A DNA stretch of 6,123 nucleotides, taken from contig JAUXDF010000208.1 in NCBI GenBank assembly GCA_030618505.1, positions 1 to 6,123 of the forward strand, given 5' to 3'. The notes below the pieces were generated by a model. The model saw only the letters and a list, made by a program, of their open reading frames with translations, made no database searches and was not told where the DNA came from. Shown piece after piece: positions 6,008 through 6,123 of the stretch (within the stretch, counting starts at the first letter, position 1; each line of letters starts with the position of its first letter). Position numbers and translations under genes: made by a program. The stretch is from Spongiibacteraceae bacterium. GTDB taxonomy: Bacteria; Pseudomonadota; Gammaproteobacteria; Pseudomonadales; PIVM01.

Positions 6008-6123
6008 TTAGTCGAGACCCTGCTGCTTAAAGCGATGTATCTGACGACGGCCTTTTTTCGAAGGGCGCATATTTTGATAGGCGCCATCAGCATTCATCGC
6101 CCGGCGCTGCTCGGCCTGCTGCT
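6008..6123 (-). CDS. hslR: Hsp15-like S4 RNA-binding protein, C-terminal end (partial)
   Basis: Only the last 37 codons and the stop (6008-6010) are inside the window; the start lies beyond the right edge. The tail is basic and ends RPSKKGRRQIHRFKQQGLD, like the C-terminal end of Hsp15 family proteins, whose S4 domain lies in the missing N-terminal part. Hsp15 binds stalled 50S subunits carrying nascent peptide and helps recycle them after heat shock. The position directly upstream of hslO on the same strand matches the known hslR-hslO order and is half of the evidence. The S4 domain itself cannot be seen here, so the identity rests on tail and context. Confidence 0.78.
   Translation of the reverse strand, partial: QQAEQRRAMNADGAYQNMRPSKKGRRQIHRFKQQGLD

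Overview
The window is about 6.1 kb of bacterial chromosome, compact and of medium GC content. It most likely comes from a gammaproteobacterium. The best evidence is the right half, where a partial Hsp15-like gene (hslR), hslO (Hsp33) and pckA (ATP-dependent PEP carboxykinase) lie in that order on the minus strand; this order is known from enteric and other gammaproteobacterial genomes. No genus can be named from the sequence alone.

Left half, plus strand. Bases 1-283 hold no convincing gene. They contain a 146-bp nested palindrome (135-280) preceded by two tandem copies of a CTGGATGGT unit. The palindrome ends three bases before the most credible start (ATG at 284) of a gene for an extended-SDR / NAD-dependent epimerase-like protein. 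Then come an ABC-2 type membrane permease (1336-2181) and its ATPase (2183-3094). These two are separated by one base and surely form one transport unit of unknown substrate. The SDR gene lies 65 bases upstream with no visible terminator between, so it may share their transcript.

Middle. The ABC pair and pckA converge. A strong hairpin with A- and T-tracts on either side (3262-3288) can terminate transcription in both directions.

Right half, minus strand. pckA (3307-4869) keeps all the expected nucleotide-, metal- and substrate-binding motifs. It is preceded by a 196-base gap with an AT-rich hairpin and short repeats. hslO (5066-5935) keeps the CXC...CXXC zinc/redox switch, and the last 37 codons of an hslR-like gene run off the right edge. 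These genes pair gluconeogenesis (pckA) with two heat-shock-associated factors.

The genes are ordinary. The least explained part is the structured intergenic DNA at the left: the nested palindrome, its possible competing fold, and an 8-mer (CTGGATGG) that recurs only between genes. I see no CRISPR array, tRNA, rRNA, phage gene, recognisable transposase or new defence system.
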